Source: Mesorhizobium sp. M1E.F.Ca.ET.045.02.1.1
GTDB lineage: Bacteria > Pseudomonadota > Alphaproteobacteria > Rhizobiales > Rhizobiaceae
DNA length: 64,000 nt
Reading direction: 5' to 3'
Assembly (NCBI RefSeq): GCF_003952485.1
Contig: NZ_CP034447.1
Location: 310,001 to 374,000, forward strand
Position numbers and translations under genes: made by a program. The notes beneath the pieces are model-generated. The model worked only from the letters and a program-made list of their open reading frames with translations, was not told the DNA's origin and ran no database searches. Every line of letters begins with the position of its first letter. Position 1 is the first letter of the stretch. Shown here piece after piece: positions 56,705 through 64,000 of this stretch.

Positions 56705-58099
56705 TCATTGCGCCGAGCTGGGTCGCAGTCGAATCAGTCCGACGTCGTTCTCGATGGCGATCTCGGTGCCAAACGGCTTGGAGAGCTTTTGGAGACGCTC
56801 CAGAATGGCTATTCCCTGAGCTGCGGGAGCAAGACGCGGCACTCCCCGGTTGGCAAACCTGTTCGAGCGGCGGAGTTCGATTGGATAGAGCCTCAATTCA
56901 GCAAGCCGGTTCTGCTCAAAGCGGCTGATAGTGACAACGCTCTCATAATAGACCGCATCGGATTGGGGGCCTACAAATCCTGCTGCCGTCGGATATCCTT
57001 TTGCCACCTCATCTACGGTCACCTCAGCATCCGTATCAACCTGAGGGTCCTTGCCGTATGCCTCGAACATATCAGCGCCTACCGGCGACCGGAGATCCTG
57101 ACAGAAGAAATTCCCCAAGCTATAAAAAATCGGTCGCCCTTTGTAGATCTCGATGCCTCGCAACAGATGCGGTCCGTGTACGACGTATGCGTCTGCTCCG
57201 GCATCAATGAGCCTGCGGGCAAACGATTGTTCGTAGTCAGGCGGCTCCTGGCTCCATTCCCCGGGCTCGTGTCCGTGGTTCGTGACGATGCAGAAGTCGG
57301 AGAACTGCTTGCCCTGACGAACGTTTCGCAGAATACCGGCGACGTCGCGAGGGTCTGTTTCGAAGCTGTAACCGGCTTTGTTGCCCGCTTTGTATGTCAC
57401 CCCGCCCAGTACGACCCGGCTGGAATCCTGTCCGGCGGGATTGTAGCCTGGTAACACTTCGCGCACCCGTCTCAAGCTCTCGAGCATCTCGGGCGGGACT
57501 ACGATGCTCGTCGTGAAACGAAGGGCGTTGAGTCCTGGTCTGCCTGGCGCATCGCCGGCGGGATTGCACCCACGGGACATCGGCGAGAACGTCGTCGCAA
57601 ACGAAACCAACGCAACGCGACCGCGCGAGGTTTCCAAGAAGCGAGCTGCGCCGGCTTGTGCCAGGTTTTCGCCGGCACCTGCATGGATGATCCCGTTCTC
57701 GTCAAGCGCCCGGGTTGTTTCGCGCATCCCTTCGACGCCCCAGTCAAGTGTGTGGTTATTCGCGCGACTGAGCATATTGAAGCCCATCGTCTTTAAGTCA
57801 CGTCCCAGCTCTGGGGCGCTGATGCAATACGCACCACCGTACTCAGCCTGGGGACTTCCTTTAGACTGAACATCCAAGATGTTGGTCTCCAGATTTCCGA
57901 AAACGACGTCAGCCTTATCAAAGATCCTGAGGACATCAGCCAAGCCGGGATGATAGCCTTTTGTTACGGGCCGAGCGAAGAGAAGGTCGCCGACTGCGGC
58001 CATCGTGAAGCCGTCTGCAACGTTCGTGGCAATCGAACCCACCGTATCAAAGCCACCATCCTGCTGGATCGGAGGGCGACCATCTTCATGCGAGTCCAT
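56705..58099 (-). CDS. CapA-family metallophosphatase-like protein
   Basis: A 464-residue protein of the CapA/poly-gamma-glutamate family: TMAAVGDLLFARPV, DVVFGNLETNI, ISAPELGRDLKTMGFNMLSR, the metal-site ANNHTLDWGVEGMRET, FCIVTNHGHEPGEWS and ADAYVVHGPHLLRGIEIYKG, then IFYSLGNFF. These are the calcineurin-like Asp, Asn and His ligands of CapA. Classic CapA is membrane-anchored and takes part in capsule export; this one has no membrane segment, and no CapB or CapC is near. In a peptide-scavenging cluster it may be a hydrolase of gamma-linked or amide polymers. That role is inferred. Confidence 0.85.
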   Translation of the reverse strand: MDSHEDGRPPIQQDGGFDTVGSIATNVADGFTMAAVGDLLFARPVTKGYHPGLADVLRIFDKADVVFGNLETNILDVQSKGSPQAEYGGAYCISAPELGRDLKTMGFNMLSRANNHTLDWGVEGMRETTRALDENGIIHAGAGENLAQAGAARFLETSRGRVALVSFATTFSPMSRGCNPAGDAPGRPGLNALRFTTSIVVPPEMLESLRRVREVLPGYNPAGQDSSRVVLGGVTYKAGNKAGYSFETDPRDVAGILRNVRQGKQFSDFCIVTNHGHEPGEWSQEPPDYEQSFARRLIDAGADAYVVHGPHLLRGIEIYKGRPIFYSLGNFFCQDLRSPVGADMFEAYGKDPQVDTDAEVTVDEVAKGYPTAAGFVGPQSDAVYYESVVTISRFEQNRLAELRLYPIELRRSNRFANRGVPRLAPAAQGIAILERLQKLSKPFGTEIAIENDVGLIRLRPSSAQ

Positions 58100-58176
58100 A
58101 AGATCTCCTACCTTTCACGAATTTGCATTTTGACTGCAGCTATTGCGTTTCCCATACCTAGGACCGGGTGATGAGG

Positions 58177-59211
58177 CTAAGACACATGAGCAGGCGAATG
58201 ATCGTCTGCTACAGCCGGTTGGGTCGGGATGTTCTCTGTAGCCGGAGCACGCACATGACAGGCCACGACCCGCCCATCTGGCATCGGCACCGGAGGTGGT
58301 ACTTCGATGCGGCAACGCTCCACCGCGAGCGGGCAGCGCGGGTGAAACGCGCACCCGCGCGGCGGGTTGATCGGGCTTGGCACCTCGCCTTCCACGGGCA
58401 CCTCCAGCCGAGCCCGCGTCGGATCCGGGACCGGGGCTGCTGCGATCAGCGCCTCCGTGTAGGGATGGACCGGTTTGGCGAAGAGCGCCTCGCATGGTGC
58501 GAGTTCCACTATCCGACCCAAATACATGACCGCGACACGATGGCCGATATGCTCCACGACGCTAAGGTCATGTGAGATGAAGACGAAGGCAATGCCCATC
58601 TGCTGCTGGAGATCCAGAAGCAGATTCAAGATCTGTGCCTGCACTGATACGTCAAGGGCTGACACCGCCTCGTCGGCGATGATGAGCGAGGGCTGGAGGG
58701 CCAGCGCCCGCGCGATGCCGAGGCGCTGCCGCTGGCCGCCCGACAACTCGGACGGGAGCCTGTGCATCATCTCGGGCGACATTCCGACCTTCTGGAGAAG
58801 GTCCGCAGCAAGCGCGGTGCGCTGCTTCCGGCTGAGGCGCTCGAAATTCTCGACGGGTTCGGTGATGATCTGTCCGGCGGTGAGACGGGGGTTCAGCGAC
58901 GAGTAAGGATCCTGAAAAACCATCTGCATCCGACGGCGCCAGGCGTGAAGCGCGTCCTTCTTGAGGCTCGCAATGTCGGTCCCGTCGATCAGCACGCGCC
59001 CGCCCGTCGGTTCCACGAGCCGCATCAGGAGCCGCGCCACGGTGGACTTGCCGCAGCCGGATTCGCCGACGATGCAAAGCGTCTCGCCCGCCTCGACGGA
59101 AAACGATACATCCTCCACCGCCCGGATTACCGGAATGCTTTTCTTGAAGATTCCCGAGCCAAGCGGGTAGTGCTTGGTCAGATTCTCGACTTTCAGCAGA
59201 GGACCGTTCAT
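58177..59211 (-). CDS. Oligopeptide ABC transporter ATP-binding protein (DppF/OppF-like)
   Basis: A 344-residue ATPase from the ATG at 59211, which overlaps the upstream stop (ATGA). Walker [11 protein letters not shown]-loop [13 protein letters not shown], signature [15 protein letters not shown], Walker [14 protein letters not shown] and H-loop FISHDLSVV are complete. The C-terminal oligopeptide-transporter extension has [20 protein letters not shown], with the cysteines that bind an iron-sulfur cluster in some DppD/F. Last gene of the five-gene transporter operon. Confidence 0.95.
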   Translation of the reverse strand: MNGPLLKVENLTKHYPLGSGIFKKSIPVIRAVEDVSFSVEAGETLCIVGESGCGKSTVARLLMRLVEPTGGRVLIDGTDIASLKKDALHAWRRRMQMVFQDPYSSLNPRLTAGQIITEPVENFERLSRKQRTALAADLLQKVGMSPEMMHRLPSELSGGQRQRLGIARALALQPSLIIADEAVSALDVSVQAQILNLLLDLQQQMGIAFVFISHDLSVVEHIGHRVAVMYLGRIVELAPCEALFAKPVHPYTEALIAAAPVPDPTRARLEVPVEGEVPSPINPPRGCAFHPRCPLAVERCRIEVPPPVPMPDGRVVACHVRAPATENIPTQPAVADDHSPAHVS

Positions 59212-60215
59212 GCGCTCATCACCTCTTCGGCGCGCCAGCAAGCTGCGGCGTGGCTCGACCCGACATCACGCAGGGGGGGGGTCGTGTCGCGGCAAATGTC
59301 GATAGCGAACGGGCAGCGAGGAGCAAAGCTGCACCCGACAATGGGCTCGCGAAGACTTGGGACAATGCCGGGAATTTCCGGAAGGCGGCGCTGTCGGCCG
59401 CGCCGCCGGTCAGGCACCGATCGCATGAGGCCCTGAGTGTAAGGATGCGCCGGACGCGCAAACAGATCAGTTACGGTCGCTTGCTCGACGATTCGGCCAG
59501 CATACATAACAATCACGCGTTGGCATGTCTCGGCTATAACGCCCAGGTCATGCGTAATGAACATAACGGCCGTTCCCGTACGCTCTTTCAGATCGACCAT
59601 GAGCCGCAGGATCTGCGCCTGGATAGTAACGTCAAGCGCAGTGGTTGGCTCGTCGGCGATCAATAGTTCTGGTGAGCAGGCAAGAGCCATGGCGATCATG
59701 GCGCGCTGGCGCATCCCGCCCGACATTTCGTGAGGATAGTTGTTGACGCGACGCTCGGGGTCCGCAATGCGGACAAGACGGAGCATCTCTTGCGCCTTTG
59801 CCATCGCATCGAACCGCGAAGCCTTGGTGTGGATCTGCACCGCCTCGGCAATCTGGCGGCCGACCGTATAGACCGGGTTCAGGCTCGTCATTGGCTCCTG
59901 GAAGATCATGGCGATCTGGTCGCCGCGGATCTGTCGCATCTCCCGATCGGACAGTTCAAGGAGGTCACGTCCGTGAAAGCGGACCTCGCCGCCGACGGTC
60001 CTGGCGGTCAGCTTCGGCAACAGGCGAAGGATGGAGAGGGCGGTGACGCTTTTCCCACATCCCGATTCGCCGACCACGCCGAGCGTTTCGCCTTTCTTCA
60101 CCTGGAAGCTGATGCCGCCCAGGGCGCGGGTGACACTTTCTTCGCCGTAAAAGTGCGTCTCCAGGTCTCGGACGTCGAGAAGCACGTCATCCCCTGCGGA
60201 TTCTCGCATGAGCAT
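59208..60215 (-). CDS. Oligopeptide ABC transporter ATP-binding protein (DppD/OppD-like)
   Basis: About 335 residues from the ATG at 60215 (60209 is an alternative); it begins one base after the permease stop. Walker [10 protein letters not shown]-loop [14 protein letters not shown], signature [16 protein letters not shown], Walker [15 protein letters not shown] and H-loop [11 protein letters not shown]. The C-terminal domain has [15 protein letters not shown]. It forms the heterodimeric motor with the next gene product. Confidence 0.95.
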   Translation of the reverse strand: MLMRESAGDDVLLDVRDLETHFYGEESVTRALGGISFQVKKGETLGVVGESGCGKSVTALSILRLLPKLTARTVGGEVRFHGRDLLELSDREMRQIRGDQIAMIFQEPMTSLNPVYTVGRQIAEAVQIHTKASRFDAMAKAQEMLRLVRIADPERRVNNYPHEMSGGMRQRAMIAMALACSPELLIADEPTTALDVTIQAQILRLMVDLKERTGTAVMFITHDLGVIAETCQRVIVMYAGRIVEQATVTDLFARPAHPYTQGLMRSVPDRRRGRQRRLPEIPGIVPSLREPIVGCSFAPRCPFAIDICRDTTPPLRDVGSSHAAACWRAEEVMSA

Positions 60216-60216
60216 A

Positions 60217-61098
60217 TCAACGTCTCCGCTTTGAACGGGGATCGAACAGGTCGCGCAAGCCATCCCCGAGCAGGTTAACGGCAAGGACCATGACAGCAAG
60301 GCAGATACCGGGGGCGAAAACCGTCATTGGGGCGATAGCGAGATACAGTCGAGAGCTTGAAATCATGTTGCCCCAGCTCGGAATCTCGGGCGGCACGCCC
60401 GCGCCCAGGAAGCTCAGGCCGGCCTCTGTCAGAATCGCATCTGCGCAGATTATGGCGCTCTGCACCATAAGCGGCGGAATGGTGCTTGGCAGGATGTGCC
60501 GCCACAGCACTTTCGGCATGCGGGCCCCGCCGCAGAGGGCCGCCTCCACATACGGACGCTCCCGAACACTCAGAACCGCCGAACGAACCAGCCGTGCAAC
60601 GCTTGGTAACTGGGGGATCGTGATGGCGACGATGAGGATACCGATGCCAGGCCCTGTCAGAGAAATAAGAGCGATGGCCAGCAGAATCGTCGGGATCGAC
60701 ATAAGCCCGTCCATGACCCGCATGACCATATTATCAAAGGTCCGGTTGTAGCCGGCGAGGACACCTATCAGAGCGCCGCCCAAGGCCGCGCCCACCGCCG
60801 ACGTCAATCCGACCATAAGGGATATCCGGGTGCCGAACACCGTCCGTGCGAATACGTCACGGCCCAAATTGTCACTACCGAACCACATCTCGGCCGAAGG
60901 CGGCTGAAGGCGTTTGAATGGATCCATGTTTAATGGATCGCCGGCGTAAAGCGGGGCAGCGAGGGCTAAAACGATTAACAGAGCTAAGAGGCCGCCGCCG
61001 ATGGCGACCAGGCGATGCCGCCTTGCCAGACGGGGAAGGTCAGATATTCGCAGGCGACCCGTCGGGACGTATTCAACTGGTGCGGAGAGGAGCGTCAT
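60217..61098 (-). CDS. Oligopeptide ABC transporter permease (DppC-like)
   Basis: A 293-residue inner-membrane permease from the ATG at 61098, 2 bases after the previous gene. Six helices are expected: [20 protein letters not shown] first, then the DppC-type [20 protein letters not shown], a transmembrane pair, and the EAA loop [20 protein letters not shown]. The longer upstream frame to 61563 lies antisense-free inside the other permease gene and is not used. Pairs with the DppB-like protein. Confidence 0.94.
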   Translation of the reverse strand: MTLLSAPVEYVPTGRLRISDLPRLARRHRLVAIGGGLLALLIVLALAAPLYAGDPLNMDPFKRLQPPSAEMWFGSDNLGRDVFARTVFGTRISLMVGLTSAVGAALGGALIGVLAGYNRTFDNMVMRVMDGLMSIPTILLAIALISLTGPGIGILIVAITIPQLPSVARLVRSAVLSVRERPYVEAALCGGARMPKVLWRHILPSTIPPLMVQSAIICADAILTEAGLSFLGAGVPPEIPSWGNMISSSRLYLAIAPMTVFAPGICLAVMVLAVNLLGDGLRDLFDPRSKRRR

Positions 61099-61100
61099 AA

Positions 61101-62042
61101 TCAGTACCGGATGCGGGGGTCGATCAGGGTGTAGGAAAGATCGACCGCGAGATTGATAAGGACGTAAAGACCCGAAACCAGGATGAGCACACCTTGAATG
61201 ATAGGATAGTCGCGGTTGTTGATCGCATCGACCACCAAACGTCCGACACCAGGTATGTTGAACACCGTTTCCGTGATGACGACACCGCCAATCAGACCTG
61301 CGAAACTTAAGCCGATGACGGTGAGGATCGGGGCCCCCGCATTCTTCAGAGCATGGTGGAAAAGCATAGCATAGGAAGACGCGCCCTTGGCGGCGGCTGT
61401 TCGCATATAGTCTTCCGACAGAACCTCGAGCATGCTCGCGCGCGTGATCCGGGCGATGAAAGCAATGTAGGGAACGCTCAAAGTCACGGTCGGCAGGATC
61501 AAGTGCACAAGCCATGGCCCGAAGCCATGGTCGATCGGCTGGTATCCTTGGACGGGCAGCCAATGTGTCCTGATCGCGAACAAGTATATGAGGAAGAAGC
61601 CGACGACAAACACCGGGACAGAAAAACCAACTGTCGCGAATGCCGTCAGGATGCGATCAACAAGACCGCCAGCTCGCCATGCGGCGAGGACGCCAAAGGA
61701 GACCCCGACCGTCACGGAAACGATCATCGTCAGGATCGACAGGGAAATGGTCGGTTCAAGCCGCTGCGAGATGAGTTCGAGAACCGGTCGTCCGGCAAAG
61801 ATTGAAGTGCCGAAATCGCCGCCGATCAAATCCCGCACCCAACGTATGAATTGAACCGGCAGGGGATCGTTCAGTCCCATCTGCTCGCGGATGCCAGCGA
61901 TCATCTCCGCCGTGGCCGACCTGCCGGCGATCATGGCCGCCGGGTCGCCAGGCGCCAGCCTGAGAAGCAGGAAGACGAACATCCCGACCATCGCCATGAC
62001 GCCGATGGCAGAGATCGACCTGCGTAGGATGTAGACAGCCAT
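61101..62042 (-). CDS. Oligopeptide ABC transporter permease (DppB-like)
   Basis: A 313-residue permease; start overlaps the binding-protein stop by one base (TGATG). N-terminal MAVYILRRSISAIGVMAMVG, the family segment LLLRLAPGDPAAMIAGRSAT, MGLNDPLPVQFIRWVRDLI and the EAA loop YMRTAAAKGASSYAMLFHHA with NAGAPILTVIGL. A remnant of a paralogue is at 52163-52435. Confidence 0.95.
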   Translation of the reverse strand: MAVYILRRSISAIGVMAMVGMFVFLLLRLAPGDPAAMIAGRSATAEMIAGIREQMGLNDPLPVQFIRWVRDLIGGDFGTSIFAGRPVLELISQRLEPTISLSILTMIVSVTVGVSFGVLAAWRAGGLVDRILTAFATVGFSVPVFVVGFFLIYLFAIRTHWLPVQGYQPIDHGFGPWLVHLILPTVTLSVPYIAFIARITRASMLEVLSEDYMRTAAAKGASSYAMLFHHALKNAGAPILTVIGLSFAGLIGGVVITETVFNIPGVGRLVVDAINNRDYPIIQGVLILVSGLYVLINLAVDLSYTLIDPRIRY

Positions 62043-63643
62043 CAGGCCTCAGCCTTCTGCATGTTCCAAAATGGGATCCAGGCCGGCACGCCGATGAGGC
62101 CAGTGAGCGTCTTGCGTCGCGCGCTTGGCGCAACACTCTGACCTAACAGAACCGAGGGCACATAGTCCCACCATATTTGCTGCATCTTTCGAGCCAGCAC
62201 CTTGCGCTCCTCGAGCGTTTCGAGATCTGCCCATTTGACCCGAAGAGCCTCATATTCGTCGTTCTTAGGCCAGCCGAACCAACCACTTTCGCCGTTCATA
62301 GGCAGGGTGACGTCGGTGATAACATTGCCGAGAATCGCTTCAGGTTCGGTCGTTATGAAGATGCTCCAGCCGCCGTCCTCAACGGGGCCTTTGTTCGCGC
62401 GGCGGGCGACAACCCCGCCCCAGTCGCTCGGAGCAAGCTCGGCATTAAGCCCGATCTTCCGCAACTCAGCTGCCAGCAGCTGCGAGGCATTGCTTGCCGC
62501 CGCCCAGTCCGTGGGCTGCAGGATGACGACTTTCTCGCCGTCGTATCCCGCCTCCTTGAAGAGTTGCTTGGCCTTTTCTGGATCGCCGCCTTTTTTGAAC
62601 CATTCCGTGTTTTCGTCATTGGACATCGGCGTTTCATTTCCAAACATCGAAGTGACGGTGCGGAAGTATTTTGGGTCGCCGACTGCGGCGCGCATCATGG
62701 CCTCCTGATCGACCAGGTGAAGCATCGCTTGGCGTGCCTTCACGTTATCGAATGGCTTTTGCAGGCAGTTCATGCGAAGCAAATAGTCGCTGCCCGCCTT
62801 GTCCAGAACTTGCAGTTCAAGGTTGGGATCGCTCTCGATGACCGGTAAGAGATCGAGCGGGGGCGCCAACAAGAAATCAATCTCACCTGAATGCAAGGCC
62901 GCCAAGGCCGTCTGCTGATCGGCGAACAAGCCGATGTCCCAGATGACACGATCGACCTTTACGATCTTCCCGCCGGCCAGTCCGTCAGGTGCTTCGGTAC
63001 GTGGTACGTACTTTTCGTTGCGGTCGTAGGTGAAGCTCGCGCCCGGCCTGGCAAGAGCGTGATTGAACTTGAAGGGTCCCGATCCGATATTCGCGGTTAC
63101 TTGTTCTGCTGGAGAAAGATTCGCGTCCTTCTCGCGCATGATGAATGGGCCTTGGAAAGCCAGAATGTTGAGCAGAGCCCCCAACGGTTCCTTGAGCGCG
63201 ATTGCGAAAGTCTTGTCATCCTTTTTCGAGATATCCCTGACCCGCGCCATGAGCAACTGGCCACCGGGAGCCACTTGGCCCCAGCGGCGGATCGAGGCGA
63301 CACAGTCCGTCGCGGTAACAGGGGTGCCGTCGTGCCAGCCGAGACCATCGCGGAGCTCGAACGTATAGGTCTTCCTGTCGTCAGATACGTCCCACTTTCC
63401 CACCATCTGTGGATGCGGCGCAAACTGCGAATCGGTCCCGAACAGTGTATCGTAAACCGCGAAGGCATGGGTGTAGGTACTGTCAGCCGTTGTAACGACC
63501 GGGTCGAATACACTGAGGTTGTCTATCACCATGCGGACCGTCTGGTCCGTGCTCGGCGATGTCTGCGCCCGCAGGAGAGAAGGGATCGATATGGCCGCTC
63601 CAGCGGCCATGCCGGTCTTAATAAGGTCGCGTCGAGAGATCAT
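62042..63643 (-). CDS. Peptide ABC transporter substrate-binding protein (1)
   Basis: A 533-residue family 5 binding protein, first gene of the transporter operon. The ATG at 63643 follows a GGGGA site and gives a twin-arginine signal (MISRRDLIKTGMAAGAAIS) cleaved near LLRAQ. Family signature TYTFELRDGLGWHDGTPVTA; also GSGPFKFNHALARPG and FGNETPMSND. It binds peptides in the periplasm for the DppBCDF-like proteins that follow without gaps. Close paralogue of the protein at 52442-54031. The 65-bp repeat D is about 150 bases upstream. Confidence 0.95.
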   Translation of the reverse strand: MISRRDLIKTGMAAGAAISIPSLLRAQTSPSTDQTVRMVIDNLSVFDPVVTTADSTYTHAFAVYDTLFGTDSQFAPHPQMVGKWDVSDDRKTYTFELRDGLGWHDGTPVTATDCVASIRRWGQVAPGGQLLMARVRDISKKDDKTFAIALKEPLGALLNILAFQGPFIMREKDANLSPAEQVTANIGSGPFKFNHALARPGASFTYDRNEKYVPRTEAPDGLAGGKIVKVDRVIWDIGLFADQQTALAALHSGEIDFLLAPPLDLLPVIESDPNLELQVLDKAGSDYLLRMNCLQKPFDNVKARQAMLHLVDQEAMMRAAVGDPKYFRTVTSMFGNETPMSNDENTEWFKKGGDPEKAKQLFKEAGYDGEKVVILQPTDWAAASNASQLLAAELRKIGLNAELAPSDWGGVVARRANKGPVEDGGWSIFITTEPEAILGNVITDVTLPMNGESGWFGWPKNDEYEALRVKWADLETLEERKVLARKMQQIWWDYVPSVLLGQSVAPSARRKTLTGLIGVPAWIPFWNMQKAEA

Positions 63644-64000
63644 GTTCCAGTTCCCCTTTCGAGTTAATGGCGCGGTTGATTCGCGCGCTATTTTTGGACT
63701 TGTCGACACCACCAGCGAAGGTATTGCTTGCGTTTCTAACGAGCCCAATCGGGTGGCGGCGATTTGGAAACGCTAGCACCCTGAAGAGGAGAGTTCGCGC
63801 CAAAATGCATCGACTGCTGAAATGCAAGCCCCACAAAGCGGCGTGGTTTGAAATATCTCAGTCTCCGCCGGCTGCCCGGGGCAGTTCATCTTCGCTCGCA
63901 GACGGACAAGTCCTAGAAGGGGAACTTTCGAGGCGTCCACTTGTCGGCACGGCATGGGCATTGGTCTCTTTTCAATGAGTGAGCAGCGCTCACCGGTCAG
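63644..64000. other. Upstream region of the transporter operon, with repeat D
   Basis: No gene seen up to the window end. It holds the promoter of the operon and 65-bp repeat copy D. Confidence 0.5.
63797..63861 (+). repeat. 65-bp repeat family, copy D
   Basis: Starts GCGCCAAAATGCATCGACTG, then CTGAAATGCAAGCCCCACAA, AGCGGCGTGGTTTGAAATA and TCTCAG. It lies upstream of the transporter operon. Confidence 0.7.

Noticed and set aside
60217..61563. DppC-like permease read from 61563 (448 residues)
   Set aside because: The extra N-terminus is out of character for the family and overlaps the upstream permease by 460 bases; the ATG at 61098 gives the normal length and spacing.
49871..63861. 65-bp repeats as REP/BIME elements or CRISPR repeats
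   Set aside because: Copies are single, kilobases apart and always upstream of gene starts, unlike REP clusters after genes or CRISPR arrays.

Overview
The window looks like an accessory region of an alphaproteobacterium of the order Rhizobiales, most likely Mesorhizobium or a close relative. This rests on recognised families, not on a search: a rhizobial plasmid-type DUF1612/HTH protein, divergent XRE regulator/DUF2285 pairs like the QseC/QseM switch of Mesorhizobium symbiosis islands, a TraR-like LuxR protein, and rhizobial-type oligopeptide transporters. Many genes carry single frameshifts or stops, and several segments exist as one good and one decayed copy. It is therefore either a decaying island or a sequence with base-level errors; both possibilities matter for every broken gene below.

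Region 1 (1-2.1 kb) is the edge of a catabolic cluster: the tail of a sulfonate-type ABC ATPase, an FMN-dependent LLM monooxygenase and a deleted FAD/NAD(P)-binding gene. Region 2 (2.2-26.7 kb) is a dense defence island: an ABC three-component (ABC-3C) system with a nuclease effector, an IS256 remnant, a cytosine methyltransferase overlapping a GIY-YIG nuclease with a divergent Vsr, a compact four-gene operon (unknown protein, ParB-like protein, SNF2-type helicase, PD-(D/E)XK nuclease), a broken HNH endonuclease, the fossil C-terminus of an Argonaute PIWI domain, a UvrD-like helicase with a GreA/GreB-like segment, one copy of an IS, a two-gene nuclease operon, a GHKL-ATPase fragment and a DUF1612/HTH gene.

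Region 3 (27-36 kb) holds a prolyl oligopeptidase and an OmpW-type porin behind a near-consensus sigma-54 promoter, then two tandem QseC/QseM-like modules, a second IS copy and a TraR-like LuxR regulator. The last items look like the control region of an integrative and conjugative element, although no integrase or conjugation gene is in view. Region 4 (36-48 kb) mixes amino-acid metabolism (class III and class IV aminotransferases, two Lrp regulators, a broken succinate-semialdehyde-type dehydrogenase, a broken class I fumarase containing a 33-base G run) with a TIR / SLATT-membrane / ThsB-like TIR operon in which each gene has exactly one lesion.

Region 5 (48-64 kb), all on the minus strand, is a peptide-scavenging block: an M20 amidohydrolase, a D-aminopeptidase-like S12 hydrolase, a NylB-like hydrolase with a rearranged paralogue, a CapA-family protein, a complete five-gene oligopeptide ABC transporter, and a second binding protein followed by a dead permease. 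A roughly 65-bp element recurs upstream of four of these transcription units, with a weaker fifth copy, and may tie them into one regulon. The best candidates for undescribed biology are the 9.9-14.8 kb operon, the TIR-SLATT-TIR operon, the GreA-like/UvrD helicase, the 23-25.5 kb nuclease pair and the 65-bp repeat family.
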